Shown piece by piece: positions 1 through 12,749 of a DNA stretch of 64,000 nt. The position numbers and the translations under genes are program-made. Source of the DNA: Leucocoprinus leucothites (taxonomy: Eukaryota; Basidiomycota; Agaricomycetes; Agaricales; Agaricaceae); contig JAACJO010000006.1 of NCBI GenBank assembly GCA_013368445.1, forward strand, positions 1,302,001 to 1,366,000, in the 5' to 3' direction. The notes below the pieces were generated by a model. It was not told the DNA's origin and ran no database searches. It saw only the letters and a program-made list of their open reading frames with translations. Within the stretch, counting starts at the first letter, position 1, and each line of letters opens with the position of its first letter.

Positions 1-321
1 TCGCCACCGGTCTTGCCACCAGAGGAAGATTTTCCGGATTTTCCTGTAGATATGCTCAGTATCTTTCGCACAGATAGGCCCAGGGCAAGCTAACCTTTGC
101 CAGACTGAAAAAAGATGCGTCAGAGCAAGCACAATACAAATCATCAAAGAAATACACACCATTATAAACAGTAGATGAGTTTTGAGGGTGGTAGAGAGGG
201 CTTGGACGGCTTGTGGTGGGGGTTTGAGACGAAGAGGGATGGATCAACAAAGGGCGAGTAAGCGCGTCCATTTATGTGTTTGGCAAATGTGCCTCACGTG
301 ACAGACGCGGTCCTCGAAAAA

Positions 322-1419
322 ATGGCACGCTTCTCGCGACTTGCATTCAACAAGATGTCTTTGTTTGTCTGGCCTGTGCGCAGACTCTCTGCTGCTCCCC
401 TCACTCGTTCCTTTGCCTCCTCCCCCCATCTTCGCAATTCTTCCAAGCCTGCTGCTGATCCCCTCGCTACTATTGACGGCCCCGATGCTACCCCAAAAGA
501 TGCTTTACCACCTCTCAGCCGGCCGCTTGGAGTCAGGGAACGGCCAACGACGCTCATCAAGAGCACCAAGGAGCGGCTGAAAGATCTCATGGACACTGAT
601 GTTCGTATGGCGCAGCGGAGACACCTGTTCGTTGTGATAGCATTGCTATTTGAATGTACATTGACCGTTGTCGCTAGAATAAAAGAGGCCAGTGTTGGCT
701 ATTTCCATGACCTGAACATGACCCGCAAGCATGGAGGCAAAACTTGGATAGCACCGAAAGTGCTCATCCGTGAGGACGTGAGTCGATTGGACTCGCGAAC
801 GCTGCTTGAAGTAACACCCGAATGTAGAAAGCCCTCTACTTACCGAATATCGCCGGCAAGACCCTTGAGAACGGTGCCGTCCGGAATTCGACCGAAATGT
901 GTTTTGGCAAGGTCACTGTGCTTGCCATGCTAAGCACAAGAGTATCCGAGGCAAGTCTTGACCTCCGACTTGCTAGTCATTCAGTGCTTAACCAGAAATC
1001 AGATTAATGCCAAAGGCTTTGTCGACCCGACACATTCGCGGTATGCCTCCAATCCCCTCTACCAATACGTTCAGGTCAACCTCCAGGAGAACATCCTCAA
1101 GTCCTTCCTGGTCAATATCTTTCTCAGTTCCCTGCGCAAGGTAATACCAAAGGAGCTACATCCAACATACTTGGTATCCACGCAAAACATGGAGTATGTC
1201 CGTGACGCTCTCGGCATGACGAATTCGCGGGTCGGCTACGTCTATCTGATTGACGAGAACCTCAAGATTCGGTGGGGCGGGTGCGCAGATGCTACTGATG
1301 AGGAAGCCCTGTCCCTCGAGAGTTGTACGGGAGTGCTACTTAAACGGCTTGAACGCAAAAAGCCCAGCCAGGGGGACACGTCGACAGTCTCGGAACCGAC
1401 GCCTGCGCAGTCCACATAG
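322..1419 (+). CDS. ATP10: Mitochondrial F1Fo ATP synthase assembly factor Atp10
   Basis: Atp10 is a mitochondrial inner-membrane assembly factor that helps incorporate the Fo subunit Atp6 into ATP synthase. The exons read together match the family: a basic, Ser-rich N terminus that looks like a mitochondrial presequence, then a conserved core with GYFHDLN, KTWIAPKVLIRED, KALYLPNIAGKTL, VTVLAMLSTRVSE, and a C-terminal half with LVNIFLSSLRK, YLVSTQNMEYVRDALGM and GYVYLIDENLKIRWGGC. At least three introns are needed, near 626-678, 778-827 and 950-985. The last appears to start with a GC donor (GAG|gcaagt) but would be very short, so that junction is the weakest part of the model. The start could be the ATG at 322 or at 355; both leave a targeting-like N terminus. 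The stop is 158 bases before the next gene, SEC24, on the same strand. Family recognition is firm, exon edges less so. Confidence 0.85.
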
Positions 1420-1576
1420 ACATATTACACGTTGTACTTTGAGAATAATATCGATTAATTGTTGACCACGAATTGTTTGTGGCTGTGATGCAACGTGTTT
1501 GTGAGTGTTGGCATAGGACGTGGCGATAGAGACTTTGCCAATTAATACCACCCATAACCTTTTTCATTCCCCAACT

Positions 1577-4500
1577 ATGTCTTCGTCTCCCGCACAGCAG
1601 CTGCCCCCGGGCTGGGCTGCAGAATGGCACGTACTTTGCTAAAATACACAGAAAATTCTCTGACAATCTTGCAGGAATCCAGAGCATCAGCGATACCTAT
1701 TCATTGGTCAGTCCTCTCTCGTCTCGCGGCCAACTCAAATTCTGAAGCGCCAAATCACGCAGAAACCGCGTCTGGACATACCCAATGGGAGCCTCCTTCC
1801 CAACTCCCGGAGTCTCAACCTCCCTCCACCGCGCAGCCCACTGCCCAATCCCACCACGGTAAAAGACGCCAGTACGCGGCTGGCCAAACTCAGGCCTACT
1901 ATGGTGCTGCCGAAGTCGCAGCCGATCCTGGCTATGGCGTGGCACCAGGACTTCAACCCCAACCCGCAGGCGGTCAATTGTTCACTCCAGGACTTGCATC
2001 TGAAAATCAATTCCAGGCTCAACAAGCTCAAGTGCCAGGACAACCGTCCTACTACAGCCAACAACCACCCGATCAACCTCTAGCTTATGGTGCCGATCCT
2101 GCTGCTACTGCTGGAGGTTACGGTAGTCAACCCGGTCAACAACCGCAATACATCCAACCAGGTGTTGATGCTCTCGCCGGCCAATTCGGTCAAATGGGTC
2201 TAGCAGGGGGACAAAAACAATTCCAACTGTACACTTCGAATTTGTTGACATCCCCACCTGAACCCAAGGAATTACACCGACCCCCGCCTGAAATTCGGCT
2301 TCCACCGAATTCCTCGATATCGCCTTCGCCACTTGCGAATGCTGATCCGTCGTATCAGCGGTGTACAATTAATGCGATTCCGACGACATCTTCCTTGTTG
2401 AATAAGGCGAAGATTCCGTTGGCATTGATTTTGACACCGTATAGATCGTTGAAGGATGGTGATGAGCCGGTGCCGGTTGTTACAGATACGGTTATTGCGA
2501 GGTGTAGGAGGTGTAGGACGTATATTAATCCCTATGTCCAGTTTATTGATGGTGGTAATCGGTGAGTATACTCGCTTCGACCTTCGTAGGATTGTGTTGT
2601 TAATGTTTGGATTGGTAGATGGCGTTGCTGCATGTGTAATATGTCGAATGAAGTTCCCCAGTTGTTTGATTGGGACACAGCACGGAATCAGCCTGGTGAT
2701 AGGTGGTCCCGTGCTGAGTTGAACCACTCCGTTGTGGAGTTTGTTGCTCCTACGGAGTATATGGTTCGCCCACCTCAACCTGCTGTTTATGTGTTCTTGA
2801 TCGACGTCAGTCATGCCGCTGTGCAATCTGGTCAGTTCTCTTGCCATGTCTCAAAGACATTTTTTGCTGACTTTTCGATCATAGGCATGGTTGCCACTGC
2901 TACTCGTACCATCCTCGAGAACTTGGATCGTATTCCCGATGAGGATCAACGCACCAAGGTCGCGATCATCTGCTACGACACGTCTCTCTACTTCTTCTCT
3001 GTTCCCGTGAGACTTTCCCCTCGCCTCTTCTACCAGACGAGACCTCTAAACACATCTCGGCGTTTACTTTAGCCTGGCTCAGATTCATCTATGCTCGTCG
3101 TATCCGACATCGACGACGTCTTCTTGCCTAAACCTACCGACCTACTTGTCAACCTTGCCGAGTCGCGTCCGACATTGGAAGCTTTGTTGGGTAGGATCAA
3201 TGATATGTTCCAGGAGAACAATATTATTGGAAGTGCGATGGGACCTGCTCTTCAGGCTGGTTTCAAGTTGATGGTGCGTGAAGATTGAAGTATGTGGAAA
3301 GTAGAAAACCATTGACTTGTGGTGCTCGTGATTAGTCGCCGATTGGTGGAAAGATTGTGGTTCTTTCTGCTTCGCTGCCTAGCGTTGGTGCTGGTGCACT
3401 CAAGAACAGAGAGGATCCCAAGATTCTTGGTACTGCCAAGGTAGATCAAAGAAATCTGGGGCGTAGACCAAATTCTGATCTTTTGGACTTTCTAGGAATC
3501 TGGTCTTCTCCAAGCGGCATCACCATTCTATAAGACTTTCGCCATCGACTGCTCGAGGGCTCAGGTCTCGGTTGACATGTTTTTGTTCAGCCAGAGTTAC
3601 CAGGATGTCGCCAGTCTTGGTACGCTCCATAGCAGAGTTTAGGTTGATATATGCTGATGAGATAATCTTTAGCCTGCTTGCCGCACTATACCTCTGGTCA
3701 AACATACTATTACCCTGCTTTCAACGCTGCTCGGCCAGAGGATGCGCTCAAGTTCGCTCGCGAGTTCGGCGATGTCCTGGCTATGCCCGTCATGTTGGAA
3801 GCAGTTATGCGCGTCCGTGCTTCACGTGGTGAGTAGATCTATGTGCCCCAAGCCACCTCTCATCATCATCTCACTTTCATCTGTACAGGTCTCCGCATGT
3901 CTTCCTTCCATGGCAACTTCTTCGTCCGCTCCACCGATCTCCTTGCTATGCCTGCAGTTCCACAGGATCAATCCTACGCTATTGAAATTCAAATCGAAGA
4001 AGCCCTAACGACACCATTCGTCGTATTCCAGACAGCCGTCCTACACACCACATGCTATGGTGAACGTCGCATTCGCGTTGTCACGCTTGCTTTACCCACC
4101 ACCACCAATTTGTCTGAAGTCTTTGCGTCAGCTGATCAGATTGCTATTACGACACTACTAGCGAACAAGGCTGTGGAGAGGAGTTTAACGCACAAGCTGG
4201 AAGATGCGAGAGATTTCGTGTATCAGAGGCTTGTGGATATACTCATGGCGTATAAGACGAGTATGACCTCGGGAGGTGCGGGTGCCAGTGCGCAGTTGGC
4301 GATTTCGGATAATATGAAGATGTTGCCGGTGTTAGTGCTTGGGTTGCTCAAGAATGTGAGTGATATGTGTAGATGGTGTGTGGTTGTTGGTGTGCTGATT
4401 GTGTCGTCGCTTTTGTTTTGTGTAGGTTGGTATTCGTCAGAGCGCACAGATTCCTCCGGATATCCGTGCTTATGCTCAAGCGCTGTTGACGTCGCTGCCC

Positions 4501-5115
4501 TCGCAATTGTTGATTCCGTATATATACCCAACATTCTACTCTCTGCACAATATGCCTGCTGAGGTATGGAATTTTATTACTAGTTAAATCCCTTTCACAA
4601 CTAATATGATAATTTCACGTAGGCTGGTACTGTCGGTGAACACGGTATCATTCTTCCTCCTGCACTCCCCTTGACCTCGGAGCGTTTCGAGCGCCACGGC
4701 CTCTTCCTCATTGAAGATGGGCAAACGATATTCCTCTGGGTTGGACGTGACGCTGTTCCTCAGCTCATCACGGACGTTTTTGATCTTCCAGGCTACGACG
4801 TATTGCGCGGCGGCAAGGTCAGTCTACTCACCATCCATCTAACCACATACAGCCCTTACTCACTCGACATCATCCAAACAGATCACTCTGCCGACGCTTG
4901 AGAACGAATTCTCGCAGCGCATCAATGCTATTGTTCAAAAGATTCGCGAGATGCGACGTGGGGTGTACTATCCTCACTTGTATGTCGTGAAAGAGGATGG
5001 AGAGCCACCGTTGAGGCTCTGGGCTCTCAGTGCGCTTATCCAGGACCGGGCGGACGTGTTGCCGAGTTATCAACAGTTTATTTCGTCGCTAAAGGAGAAG
5101 GTGAATACTACATAA
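1577..5115 (+). CDS. SEC24: COPII coat subunit Sec24, with an N-terminal WW domain
   Basis: Sec24 is the cargo-binding subunit of the COPII inner coat (Sec23/Sec24) that buds vesicles from the endoplasmic reticulum. Reading across about 12 exons gives, in order: a WW-like domain at residues about 9-38 (LPPGW ... [17 protein letters not shown]), a long Gln/Pro/Gly-rich region, a zinc finger ([11 protein letters not shown] ... WRCCMCN), the trunk ([11 protein letters not shown]), the beta-sandwich and helical parts ([22 protein letters not shown]), and the gelsolin-like end ([20 protein letters not shown]). The stop at 5113 follows [10 protein letters not shown]. The WW domain only stays in frame if intron 1 uses a GC donor (GAATG|gcacgt, acceptor ttgcag before 1675); the second intron (gtcagt...acgcag) then joins in phase 1. 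Fungal Sec24 normally begins with a disordered Gln/Pro-rich tail. Identity as Sec24 is very secure; the WW domain is an inference from splicing. Confidence 0.93.
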
Positions 5116-8072
5116 TCTGATGGGGCGGAGTGGTGGAATCATCGTTAGGAGGTGTACGGTGGTTATGGTGAGGTCAGTGGGATCTGCGGTTCGTCTGATT
5201 GGTCATGGAGGTGTTGATGTTTCTTAAGCGGTGTCGATTAGTTTGTCTATGGATGGGTAATAGATGGGTTGAAAAGGTTGTGCTAGCAGTCGAGGGGCAA
5301 TTAGTCTTTTACACTTGTCGTTTTTTCTTTTCTTTTAAACAAGATCGGGACAAAGTATTATCCCGTCGTGGAACCTTTCTCTTTACCTGCTTGACGAGTG
5401 GTCGACCGTTTTGAGGGCTGCAGAAAGATGTCCTGATGTATTTTGTTGTGACTGAGGTGTCCAAAATAACGTTGCCGGTCCTCTCGCAAATGATGATTAA
5501 TGATGCATGACTGGTTGAAAAACAAACGATATTTCAGGGGCCTTTGTGATGGCCGACGGTCACGGCTCCGCTTGAACGATCCTTGATTGTCATCTCCCTC
5601 GGCATTCACTGGCACAACCAAAGTTGAAATACAAGCTGCTAGCCCTTTTTTCCAGAAAATTACATGACTTTAAACCTATGAGATCCAGAAATTCCCTGCC
5701 CGATAAGGGTGAGTTGATTATTATCCTCAACGACCGGCGAAGCAGTGCAAATGTTGGTTAAACTTGAAAGTTTAGCGCTTAGTATTGTCCAAGGGTTCAA
5801 TCGCGCCCCTGCATTGATAACTCGACTCAAATGCACATTCATGCTAGATGTCCATTAGTATACCGATGTAATGCGATTCGCACTGATCTTCCGAATCCCT
5901 TAGTTGCCATGTGCGCACATCTTTAATATCGTGATACACGCAATGTTTGTTAGGTCTTTACTTCTCATTCAGCACCCTAGGCTCGAACTCGCCACGCCCC
6001 GACCCGATCGCAAATTTGGCCACCTAAACGTGAAACAGAAGTGAAATGGTCCTCAAGGGTAAGCGTAGAGTCTTCGATCGGCAATGAACTTACTCACAAA
6101 TACATCATATCCAGTGCAACTGTGACGATATACCGACGCCACAGCATGGAGTCTGATGCCCAGTGGGATGACCAACAAATTGATCTTGAACGAGTTTCTG
6201 ACCATTCCCACTCCCATGCTCCCGGAGCAAAAGTACGTTCTGATAGGCTGCCGCTTGATTTGCCAGATCGCACACGCCGACTCGGACGTATGCTCGCATA
6301 GCCCTCATCAAAGGTTGACGTTGACGCTCCTCGACGGCACTACCTTTGCGCTTAATGCTGCTCACTTTCCTTCCGAGTGCCGTGGCCCGCCACGCCGAGT
6401 TGTCTAGCAAAATATAGAAGTGTGCCCCAGGGTCCCAGATGTGGTATATCTATACCATGACCGTGGCTAGATTAATTTGAGTGGTTTCTGATTAGGAGCG
6501 GTCAAAACACCCTTACGCAAGTAGATCCCATGCTCCAAAAGATCATCTCTTGGCGAACTATATCCGTCTCTTCTGACCTTCAGGGTCATATGCTCATGTA
6601 CATCCAGCTTGCCGCTTCGTGAGACAACGCCAGGCAATACCACTAATGCTGGATCCATATTTACTCAGATTAAAGGAGATCGATAAGTATTTTGCCTTCC
6701 GAGGTGGGTGAAGACTATTGGGTACTGAAAATCATTTTGATTATGGTGGTGCTGCGTATGATCCTGGGCGAATAGCGAATGGTTCTCTTGCTACAGGCCG
6801 GGAGGTCGTGTTTTGATCACGTTCCAAGGTCAAGCTCCCATGCCATCGGCTGTGGATGTTCAGTGCCAAGTTGTTTCCGGAAGGGTAATTTCCCTACTTA
6901 TTAAAGAGTCTGAGGTGTTTTGGACACAGAAAGATGCATACGATGAGATATACAAGGCCGCGGGCTGACAAGTAGAGTAGATGAACACGGAGATTTCTTA
7001 CAGATACAATTATCCAGCCGAGGCCAACAAACTTCCAGAGTCCGAGGATACTGGCCAAGTTAGTGGCGGCATACATACCAGCGGGATGGTGGTGTGCTAG
7101 GCGAGTTTGGATGACCATGTCACTAGCTACAAGCACCCTACAATTTAATAGGCCAGAGAGCACGCAAGTGTCCACACTCTAGGCGGGATTAGAGTTAGTG
7201 GTGGGCAAAGTCTAGATGGCAAGGCAGACTCGAGTTCACGACGAAGTCAAGGTTTCGGTCGGTTGCTCATAATGGTGCTTCCTACCCACCATTGTGACGT
7301 GTTGATGGTACCAGACGAGTAAGTAGCATAGCGAGAGAGGAAATAAAATTCCCCAATCTCATCAACAACTTTTGTTCTAGCTGTCAGTCTCATTGTAAAA
7401 GTCTGGCAAGGTTCAGCATTTCAGCGAAGGTGGATCCTGAAGCAGTTGTTCCCAGGAGGTTGGATGTACATCGGCAGGCTTCGCTACAGGAAATTAATTA
7501 AAGCTAGCGCCAGGGGGAGTCAGCTGGCGGGGAAAGGGCAACCGGGAGGCTACGAAAGGAAACAAGCGCAAAGTTCTCATGGTTATTGGTGCCTTCTACT
7601 CGATCATAAGAAGCTAGGGTGCCTGTGGCTGCCGGTCTAGAAGACTGCTTCATGAATGTGTGGCGAGTGGCAAACCAAATGATGTCAAAGGAACTTTGAG
7701 GAGTGAGGAAGTAGCAGACACACCTACGAGGCATGCCTTGGCGTGCCCCTGTAAGCAAACTGGTTGATGTGAAGAACAAATCCCGAAAAGGAAACCGAAT
7801 GAGATCGGACGGAATACTTGATCTAAGATCGCTTGAAATGTTCTCTCGTCAACAAGTATTGGTAAGTCAGTAGTGACTCCGATCTGGCCGCTACAAGCGA
7901 GAACAAGAATTCAAAGATGCAGCAGGACCATGGCTATGCGACTTCACGCTCATCAGGATTTATTTCACCGTACCAGTTCATAATCCGCTCCCTACCGGCG
8001 GGACATGACGAATGCGATCAGTGCTATTTTTGGTCGGCCCGAGGGAGGTATTGTAATTTCTGTTGCGTGAAG
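5116..8072. other. About 3 kb without a recognisable gene
   Basis: The stretch holds the SEC24 3' end and then only short open frames (under about 100 codons) with no family resemblance. I see no transposase, reverse transcriptase or terminal repeats. It could contain a decayed gene or a small multi-exon gene that I cannot recognise. Confidence 0.4.
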
Positions 8073-8100
8073 CCGACTGCAGTCGGTGGTCTGTATAAAA
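8073..8100 (+). promoter_or_regulatory. Perfect palindrome next to a TATA box upstream of the MFS gene
   Basis: Positions 8073-8086 form a perfect 14-base palindrome, CCGACTGCAGTCGG, followed seven bases later by TATAAAA at 8094-8100. The MFS start codon is about 100 bases downstream. The CCG-N8-CGG arrangement resembles targets of fungal Zn2Cys6 regulators, which often control drug exporters. The palindrome and TATA box are direct observations; the regulator is inferred. Confidence 0.5.
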
Positions 8101-8202
8101 GGAAGAGACCTTCTCGTCGCCTGTCGCTCCACATCTGTCGCTCCTCACGGGTACGTCCTGCGATTGTACCCACTTCCCCCCTTTCCCCGCGTGATCGATA
8201 CT

Positions 8203-10674
8203 ATGGTGCAGAACGACCAGGTCGTCCAGAGGCCAAACACAACTGCATCTACTTCCGCTTCCTCAGACACTCACGTGCACCATGCCGAGAGTAATATTGC
8301 AAGACCTCAGCCTGATTCCACCCAATCGCCATCTAGGCAGATTCCGTCTACTCTCCCTCAAAATAAAGTTGAGGACTCGACCGAAAACTCGGAAGAGGAC
8401 TGGGAAATCGATCCCGCCAACGCTAGAAACTGGTCCTTTGGTAAGAAGTGGACAGCGGTGGCAATCGTGAGCATTGATTACGCACACGCGAACATGTCTC
8501 GTTTAACTGATGATTGTGCCATGGATCTTAGGTCTCGCTTTACACATTTTGTTCCCCATTAGCCAGTTCTATGATGGCACCTGGCTTGCCGGAGGTGGCT
8601 ATCAGATATAACATCACCAACCCGACTGTGGTCGCATTGACGCTTTCAATATTCTTGTTCACATTCGCTATTGGGGTAAGTCCTGTCCCATTACGAAATA
8701 CGCAAAGGTGTAAGCTCATTGTTATCTCACCTAGCCTCTTGTCTTTGCTCCACTGTCCGAGATGTATGGCCGGACATGGGTAGGTGCTCGCTCACGTTCA
8801 GGTTGTGTTTAGGCTGTTTTCTCATGTACCAAAATTTATGCATAGGTACTCCACATTGCGAACATATTTACCATGGCATTCAGCCTTGGGTGTGCATTTT
8901 CGCCAAATACTGGGTCACTTATTGCTTTCCGCTTTCTCTGTACGTCGCCTGTGCCATTAATTTGCTATGATTAGTCACCTTAGCTCATTTTCCAGCTGGA
9001 TTATCTGGAAGTGCACCTATCGCCATTGGAGGTGGTTCGATAAGTGACCTGTTTGCGGAACGAGACCGTGCCTCTGCTATGGCATTGTTCACTCTGGGAC
9101 CTTTGGTTGGTACGTCGCTTGAATATAGACTTTCGAGTATTTGCTTCTTTGTTAACCCTGGGAACAAGGCCCTGTTGTCGGACCAATTGCCGGAGGCTTT
9201 ATCGCTCAAGAGATTGGAATCAAATGGGTCTTCATTGCCATTGCTTGTATGTCATTTGGTGATAATCCTCACGGTCCCAAAGCACTCAACGTTTTCAATA
9301 ATTAGGTGTCTGCGGTTTTGCTTCTTTAGTGGGGTCCCGTTCCTGAGGGAGACATACGCGCCTGTTCTTCGCATGCGACGAGCTCGTTCAGCAGACCCCG
9401 AAAAGGCTAAAGAAACTGATCCTCTGCTACAACAGTCCCAAGGGAGCCTACTCCATGTCCTCTGGATCAACCTTGAGAGACCATTTATTCTCCTTTTCGG
9501 GAGCTTGATCTGCTTCATGCTTAGTTTATACATGGCTTTGTGAGTGTCCAAATTATACATGTCTACGAGAGGCATAGCCTGACTGTACTGAAAGCCAATA
9601 TGGGATCTATTATCTCATGTTTTCGACTTTCGCCGATTTCTTTGCCACGACTTACGGCTTCAGCCCCGGAGTTGGAGGCCTGGCTTACCTTGGCCTCGGG
9701 GTTGGATTTTTCGCTGCGACAATCTTTGGTGCTAAATTTGCGGATCAAGTCTACAACTACGTATGCGTATATCCTTTTGTCATCTCATTCACTGCCAACT
9801 CACTCTACCATCATCCCAGCTTGCAACAAAGAACAACGGAGTCGGCAAGCCAGAGATGCGAATTCCTGCCCTCTCCTTTGGCTCGCTCTTCATACCCGTT
9901 GGTTTATTGTAAGTTTTGATCACTTGACTAGGGGATCTCGTAACTCAGGGAAAATGACTAATTGTGATTTCGTACATACTTAGCTGGTATGGCTGGTCTG
10001 CTCAGGCAAAGATTCATTGGATCATGCCGATCATTGGATCAGGAATCTTCGGTTTCGGTACGTTTAATCTCCGCCCCCGGCTTATCTTGGATGAATTTTA
10101 ATTTAACCGTATTATAGGGATGATGACGACTTTGTGAGTATGCTTTCTCTTCAAGCTCGTCCGGTGAATGGCAATGGCAATGATATACTTATGCTTCATG
10201 ATTTTTTTCACTCTCGCGACACTACAGCCTGCCCATCCAACTTTACTTGGTTGACACGTTTACGTATGCCGCGAGTGCTCTCGCAGGTGCTTCTGTGCGT
10301 CTTCGTGCACTCATTCACTCCGACGTAAGCTCACTTACAATATAACAGCTATTCCGATCCTTGCTTGGCTTTGCCTTTCCACTGTTCGGTGCTCAGATGT
10401 TTGCTGCTCTAGGTGAGGGTGGCGGAAATTCAGTGAGTCTCTCCCACTCATCGAGGCTACGTGAGAGTGTTAATCAAGCTTCTTATAGTTGCTTGCCGGT
10501 CTTGCGATTGTTCTTGGTATTCCTTTCCCCGTATGGCTTTACTTCAAGGGCGAGGAGATCCGTGCAAGGAACCCGCTTACGGCAACCTCTGTGAAAAAGA
10601 CTAGACCCGTTTCTGCCGCACCCAGCGCTGCTGAAGCGTCAAAAGTGTCACACGAGGAAAAGTTGACAATATAG
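8203..10674 (+). CDS. MFS drug/polyamine:H+ antiporter (DHA1-like)
   Basis: A predicted 12-helix plasma-membrane exporter of the major facilitator superfamily. The cytoplasmic N terminus is long, Ser/Thr-rich and acidic, and ends in EEDWEIDPANARNWSFGKKW, as in fungal TPO/FLU1-type transporters. Exons then give MMAPGLPEVAIRYN (TM1-2 loop), the motif A-like LSEMYGRTW, and motif C of antiporters, GPLVGPVVGPIAGGF, near 9100-9205. The second half contains FADFFATTYGFSPGVGGLAYLGLG, WYGWSAQAKIHWIMPIIG, LPIQLYLVDTFTYAASA and the last helix PVWLYFKGEEIRARNP. About 11 introns are needed. The start at 8203 follows a TATA-like element and gives the expected N-terminal tail. No disruption is visible. The substrate cannot be told from sequence; multidrug or polyamine export is the family norm. 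Confidence 0.88.
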
Positions 10675-11356
10675 CCGACTCTCCTCTGTCTCGCTTTCCC
10701 CTCTTATTTCCTCCTTTCTCAATCGATTACGCTTTGCATCGCATTTGCAAGCAATGTTCTACGGATCTGCGGACACACAACGAACAAAAATAAAACACGA
10801 CATCTACGTACTTGGAAGTACGCATCACCTGGCAGCACCCTACATTGGCCTATCTTCTGCATATCCCCTTCTTCGACGATTCGACATACGTGGTATACAT
10901 ACTGGGAATTTCTTAAAACTTTAGAAGAGCTATATTAATACCTTTCTTGACATCTGTACTTGGCATTTGTAACACTCAATCTGGTTGGCTATGTAGTTGG
11001 TCAGTTGGTCAGTCAGGTTTTAGACTGCATTAATTCTCCTGGGAAATTTCGACTAGTTGAATAGCTTTCATAGACACTTTACGACTATGCTTTATGTGTA
11101 TTTCTCGTGAACGCTTCGAGATGTATTGGTCTTCGAGTTCTTTTGGGGCTGGGTATCTCCTATCAATATAATCTAAATTCGAAAGACAATTGTCTAGTAC
11201 GTACAGATCAAGCTCCAGGGCCTCGAGGCGAGTCGGTCATCCACCGTCACCTAAACGCGGAATATTGTTCCCAGCGTTTATTCTAAACTTGGACTCTGAG
11301 ATGATATCGATAAGAACCCCTAAGCTCCAAGTCCAGCTTCAACTTACTCACTTCCA
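10675..11356. other. Intergenic region
   Basis: This is the 3' flank of the MFS gene, AT-rich around 10900-11000, and the 5' flank of the BTB gene. I see no coding signal or structured RNA in it. Confidence 0.5.
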
Positions 11357-12582
11357 ATGACACACACAACCTTGGCCAGATCGGCTGAAATACCACGCGA
11401 TGACTTGTACTACTTTGATGACGGTAGTTGCGTATTTCAGGTTGAAGATACTCTTTTCAACGTGAGTAGGGTTATCACTCGCTAGATCAAGGCCGACTAC
11501 GAAACTCGGCGGCTTCTCAGCTTCACAGAAGTATCCTTTGTCGAAATTCAAATTTCTTCCGGAATTTGTTCTCAGGACCGCAGTCAACCGTTGGTGAAAG
11601 CAAGGCTGTGGAATCGGAACGGTTGAATGACCATTCCCCAATTAAATGCGCTGACACTACTGTTGAAGCATTCCGGGCTTGGTGCTGGGCAATATATGCA
11701 GGGTAGGTCAAATGATTTGAAGTGTTATTATTATAAATGAAGATGCAACCGCCTCGCTGAAAATCGCTGTCCAGCTTCAACGAGTTCGAAGGGTTGAAAA
11801 CAAGCGAGAACTTTACAGAGGAACAGTTCATCCACATCGGATCACTGGCACACAAATACGAGTGCGATATAATTGAAAAGTGGGCCCGCGGAAAGTTGGA
11901 GGCGAGGCTGGCTAAGTCACCGCGCATTCCGAGAGCGGTACTTGAGTATGCTATACGAACCTCGATGAAGTGTAACTGGCCCTCCGTCAAGACGTCCACT
12001 GAGGCGCTATTAATTGCGACCATTAGCGGTCCCAGAGACACGTCCCTCGGCACATCTAATACAGGAGCTGATCTGAGAGAAATACTCAGGTTTGCCGACA
12101 GTATTGGAAATGCCGAGCTGAGTGCGCGAGCATATTATGCTTTTCTCTGTTCGGTCGGCTGGAACCTTTCACCTAAAACACGCAACGTGTTTTCCGAGTC
12201 CCGATCAGATGGTGGCGGAGGAGAGATGTGGTGGGACGACTTGGGTGCTTTGACGGATAGGCAAAAAATTTGCCTTTATCGTGGTTTCCAGGCGATGACT
12301 TCTATCTCAGTCCAGCTGCGAACACTTCCTGCTGCATACCGTCAGCGATGCGACTGTACAAAGTCACTTTTCGAAAAGTGGTCTGAAAAGGCCACGAAAC
12401 TGGAAGGGGCAGGCTCCTGCGACCCAAGGCAGTTTCTGAAAGAGATGAAAAAGGTCTTTCCCAAACAGCCCTCGGGGGGTTGCGGTCACAAAAATGGTTG
12501 CTGGGTTGACAATTTTCAAAAGAAGGTAAATCAGCTCTCGAAAGATGTGGACGGCGCGTTGTCAGGGTTTTTCTCGGAATAA
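11357..12582 (+). CDS. BTB/POZ domain protein (paralog 1)
   Basis: A member of the short BTB family expanded in mushrooms. Three exons, 11357-11461, 11521-11702 and 11775-12582, join to about 364 residues. The N-terminal BTB/POZ fold runs from DDLYYFDDGSCVFQVED through LHRSILCRNSNFFRNLF to AFRAWCWAIYAG; it is followed by a helical part (HIGSLAHKYECDIIEKWA) and a tail with DDLGALTDRQKICLYRGF. The tail has a CDC pair and a later CGHKNGC, at places where the other three paralogs also have paired cysteines. BTB domains mediate dimerisation and protein contacts; in this subfamily the partner is unknown. The exon structure (phases and positions) is the same in all four paralogs, which supports the splice sites. 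It lies downstream of the MFS gene and converges with the beta-glucosidase gene. Confidence 0.85.
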
Positions 12583-12749
12583 TAGTATACAAGTCCCGAC
12601 TTCATTTACTTCATTTACAAAGGTGGTGTGGTTTAGCTTTCAACTCCTCGTCTATATAGCTCTTGCTGGGTTCTTCATATCCTGTGTATATTAGCCTCTA
12701 GTTTTCTCAGAAAGGACTTGGTCCTCATAGTTAGCCGGTCCCGAACAGC

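Noticed and set aside
5980..6005. tRNA-like B box on the minus strand
   Set aside because: The T-stem does not pair and no A box or acceptor stem is found; the same holds for a similar motif near 24631.
12302..12592. Antisense gene opposite BTB paralog 1
   Set aside because: The open frame is a shadow of the well-supported plus-strand BTB gene and has no recognisable content.
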